DNA of 64,000 nt from NCBI RefSeq assembly GCF_004341105.1, contig NZ_SLZK01000003.1, positions 1 to 64,000 on the forward strand, written 5' to 3'. Below the pieces are notes generated by a model that saw only the letters and a list, made by a program, of their open reading frames with translations, had not been told where the DNA came from and made no database searches. A program made the position numbers and the translations under genes. Within the stretch, counting starts at the first letter, position 1. Each line of letters starts with the position of its first letter. The DNA is from Rhizobium sp. BK418 (GTDB taxonomy: Bacteria; Pseudomonadota; Alphaproteobacteria; Rhizobiales; Rhizobiaceae). Shown in pieces: positions 62,247 to 64,000 of the stretch.

Positions 62247-63277
62247 TTGCTTTCCTCCGCGACGGCGTGCTGTACCCGGGCCTCGCGCTTGCGCGCCGAG
62301 CCCGGCAGGAGGGTTTGCCAGCGTGTCAGACGCTCGCGGCCGATCAGAACCATGATGATGAGCACGAGGCCGATCCAGAACATCCAATATTGCGGTGTGA
62401 TGACTGATAGCCAGTTGCGCAGAATGGAGAATACGACCGCGCCGAAGACGCCGCCATAGAGATAACCGACGCCGCCAATGACGAGCACCAGCAGCACCTC
62501 GGCTGAGCGGTGGAAGGCGAGTACGTCAGGCGAGACGAAGCTGGTTGTCTGGGTCAGCAGCGCGCCGGCGATGCCGGCATATACGGCCGAGATCGTGTAA
62601 ATCGCGACGATGCGACGGGTGGGCGAAATGCCGAGCATGGAGGCGCGGCGCTGGTTGCGCTTGATCGCCTTCAGCGACAGGCCAAAGGGCGAATTGACGA
62701 TGCGGCGGGCGACATAGATCAGAATGACAAGCACGATCAGGCAGTAAATGTAGCCGGTCCGGCCCCAGAGATCGAATTCGAAATAACCGAGGATCGGGTT
62801 CAGCATCACACCGCTCAGTCCGTCGGCGCCGCCGGTGAGCCAGGCTGCCTGATTGACGACTTCAGCGAGCAGCATTGCGACGCCAAAGGTGGTCATGAGG
62901 CGCGTCAGATCGGAGCCCCGCAGGATGAGGAAGCTCGTCAGGAATCCGAAGAGGCCACTGGCGAGGCCGGCTGCCAGCAGGCCGATAACCGGCTCGCCGG
63001 AGACATGGATGGCAAAGAGGCCGGCCGTATAGGCTCCGAGGCCGAACAAGGCGGCATGGCCGAGTGAAATGATACCGGCATAACCGAGGATGAGATCCAG
63101 TGAGATCGCAAAGAGCGCCAGGATAGCTATCTCCGTCAGGATCAGCATTTGCGACGGCAGGACGAAGATTGCGGCAATAGCGACCAGCCAGAGGGCAAAT
63201 TCCCAGATTTGCCAGCGGTCGGCGCGCATCAAGAGCCCCATGGCTTCCTTGGAGGCGTTGTTGCATTCGCCGCTCAT
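62243..63277 (-). CDS. Branched-chain amino acid-type ABC permease (LivM-like)
   Basis: A 344-residue permease of the BPD_transp_2 branch. About eight to ten membrane helices are visible, with the family loop LGYAGIISLGHAALFGLGAY near residue 67 and SPFGLSLKAIKRNQRRASMLG near 208. The ATG at 63277 follows GGAGGG and overlaps the livH stop. The N-terminus has no signal peptide. It pairs with LivH in the membrane. Confidence 0.92.
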   Translation of the reverse strand: MSGECNNASKEAMGLLMRADRWQIWEFALWLVAIAAIFVLPSQMLILTEIAILALFAISLDLILGYAGIISLGHAALFGLGAYTAGLFAIHVSGEPVIGLLAAGLASGLFGFLTSFLILRGSDLTRLMTTFGVAMLLAEVVNQAAWLTGGADGLSGVMLNPILGYFEFDLWGRTGYIYCLIVLVILIYVARRIVNSPFGLSLKAIKRNQRRASMLGISPTRRIVAIYTISAVYAGIAGALLTQTTSFVSPDVLAFHRSAEVLLVLVIGGVGYLYGGVFGAVVFSILRNWLSVITPQYWMFWIGLVLIIMVLIGRERLTRWQTLLPGSARKREARVQHAVAEESK

Positions 63278-64000
63278 CGGCCGCCCTCCCGGGAGAAGAG
63301 GCCATGGGGCCGCAGGATCAGCACAAGGATCATGACGGCGTAGATGATGAAGGCGCCGAGCTGTGGAACGTAATATTTGCCGGCGACATCGGCGATGCCG
63401 AGCAGGAGCGCGGCAATGAAGGGGCCAGTGATGGACGAGGTGCCGCCGACAGTGACGACGATCATGAAATAGATCAGATATTTCAGCGGAAAGTTCGGAT
63501 CGAGGCCGAGCAGTTCAGTGCCAAGCGCACCGCCGAGGCCGGCAAGGCCGGAGCCGAGTGCGAAGGTCAGCGCGAAAATGACGGATACGTTGATGCCCAA
63601 ACCACGAGCGACGCGCCCGTCATCGACGGCAGCGCGCAGCTGGCTGCCGAAACGGGTGCGGGTGAGCGCCAGTTGCAGCGCGATGGTCAGCACCGCGCAG
63701 ATAACAATGATGAAGAGCCGGTAGCGGCCGATATCGATGCCCAAAAAGCCAAAGCGGCCGCTGAGTTCCGGCGGCAGATTGATGAGCTGCTGCTGGCCCC
63801 CCATGAAATAGTCGATTGCTGCGATCGACATGAAGACGAGACCGATGGAGAAGAGCACCTGATCGAGATGCGATGACGAATAGAGGCGGCGGTAGAGCAG
63901 CCGTTCGAGTGCTACTCCGACAAGTGCTGTTACAATGAAGGCGGCTGGCAGGCACCAGTAGAAGGAGATGCCGTAGCGGTTCATCATGATAACGGTGATG
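63274..64000 (-). CDS. Branched-chain amino acid-type ABC permease (LivH-like), cut by window end
   Basis: At least 242 residues are present and the N-terminus lies beyond the window. RRLYSSSHLDQVLFSIGLVF, RTRFGSQLRAAVDDGRVARG and LKYLIYFMIVVTVGGTSSI match LivH. The upstream frame stays open to the last base. The binding protein gene of this importer would be further right. The stop overlaps livM (ATGA). Confidence 0.9.
   Translation of the reverse strand, partial: ITVIMMNRYGISFYWCLPAAFIVTALVGVALERLLYRRLYSSSHLDQVLFSIGLVFMSIAAIDYFMGGQQQLINLPPELSGRFGFLGIDIGRYRLFIIVICAVLTIALQLALTRTRFGSQLRAAVDDGRVARGLGINVSVIFALTFALGSGLAGLGGALGTELLGLDPNFPLKYLIYFMIVVTVGGTSSITGPFIAALLLGIADVAGKYYVPQLGAFIIYAVMILVLILRPHGLFSREGGR

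Overview
The window looks like a chromosome or large replicon of a Rhizobium-type alphaproteobacterium. Supporting signs are high G+C content, an alphaproteobacterial initiator tRNA at the left edge, fructose-type (FrcA-like) sugar ABC genes, an exo-type polysaccharide locus (ExoF/ExoP/ExoY-like) and an intergenic palindromic element of a type I remember from rhizobial genomes. The species cannot be named from the sequence alone.

Layout from left to right. (1) 1-5340: tRNA-fMet, then a sugar ABC importer whose permease and ATPase face left while an NAD-dependent epimerase, the periplasmic binding protein and a GntR/FCD repressor face right. A perfect 13-bp palindrome lies between the divergent units. 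(2) 5414-17876: a catabolic island with PdxA2-like dehydrogenase, iron alcohol dehydrogenase, sialidase-fold BNR protein, DapA-family aldolase, a complete dipeptide-type ABC importer with a Tat-exported binding protein, a DUF1537 four-carbon-acid kinase and a second FCD regulator. The kinase plus PdxA2 pair predicts conversion of a C4 sugar acid to dihydroxyacetone phosphate and CO2. (3) 17910-21842: LysR, metallo-beta-lactamase-fold protein, an SDR without its catalytic Tyr, a tautomerase and a nitronate monooxygenase. (4) 21880-27400: MscS channel, outer-membrane protein and lipoprotein hydrolase. Each is preceded at 51-56 bp by the same 18-bp element, and pseudogenes of a formylglycine-generating enzyme and a MoxR ATPase lie between them.

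(5) 27399-42966: a Wzx/Wzy-type exopolysaccharide locus with five glycosyltransferases, priming transferase (ExoY-like), export protein (ExoF-like), a Wzz/BY-kinase protein with a dead P-loop, polymerase, flippase, a GH16 glycanase and a Crp-family regulator with a dyad in front of it.

(6) 42970-59265: LysR-SDR-RraA-DapA plus a 2-hydroxyacid dehydrogenase (substrate unknown), then a lignin-aromatic cluster: a LysR with two DNA-binding domains, MetF, a type I extradiol dioxygenase, GalB, GalC and GalD homologues, an oxidoreductase, LigA and LigB (LigB carries a frameshift at its metal-ligand histidine), an alpha/beta hydrolase, an FCD regulator and LigM. LigM would move the aryl methyl group to tetrahydrofolate, MetF would recover it as methylene-THF, and the ring would go through 4-oxalomesaconate to pyruvate and oxaloacetate. 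The three promoters of metF, the hydrolase-ligAB unit and ligM each carry an ATGTATACAT palindrome 27-37 bp ahead of the start codon, which predicts one regulon.

(7) 59393-64000: a MurA paralogue with Asp in place of the catalytic Cys, a rhizobial-type palindromic intergenic element, and a LivFGMH-type ABC importer cut off by the window end.
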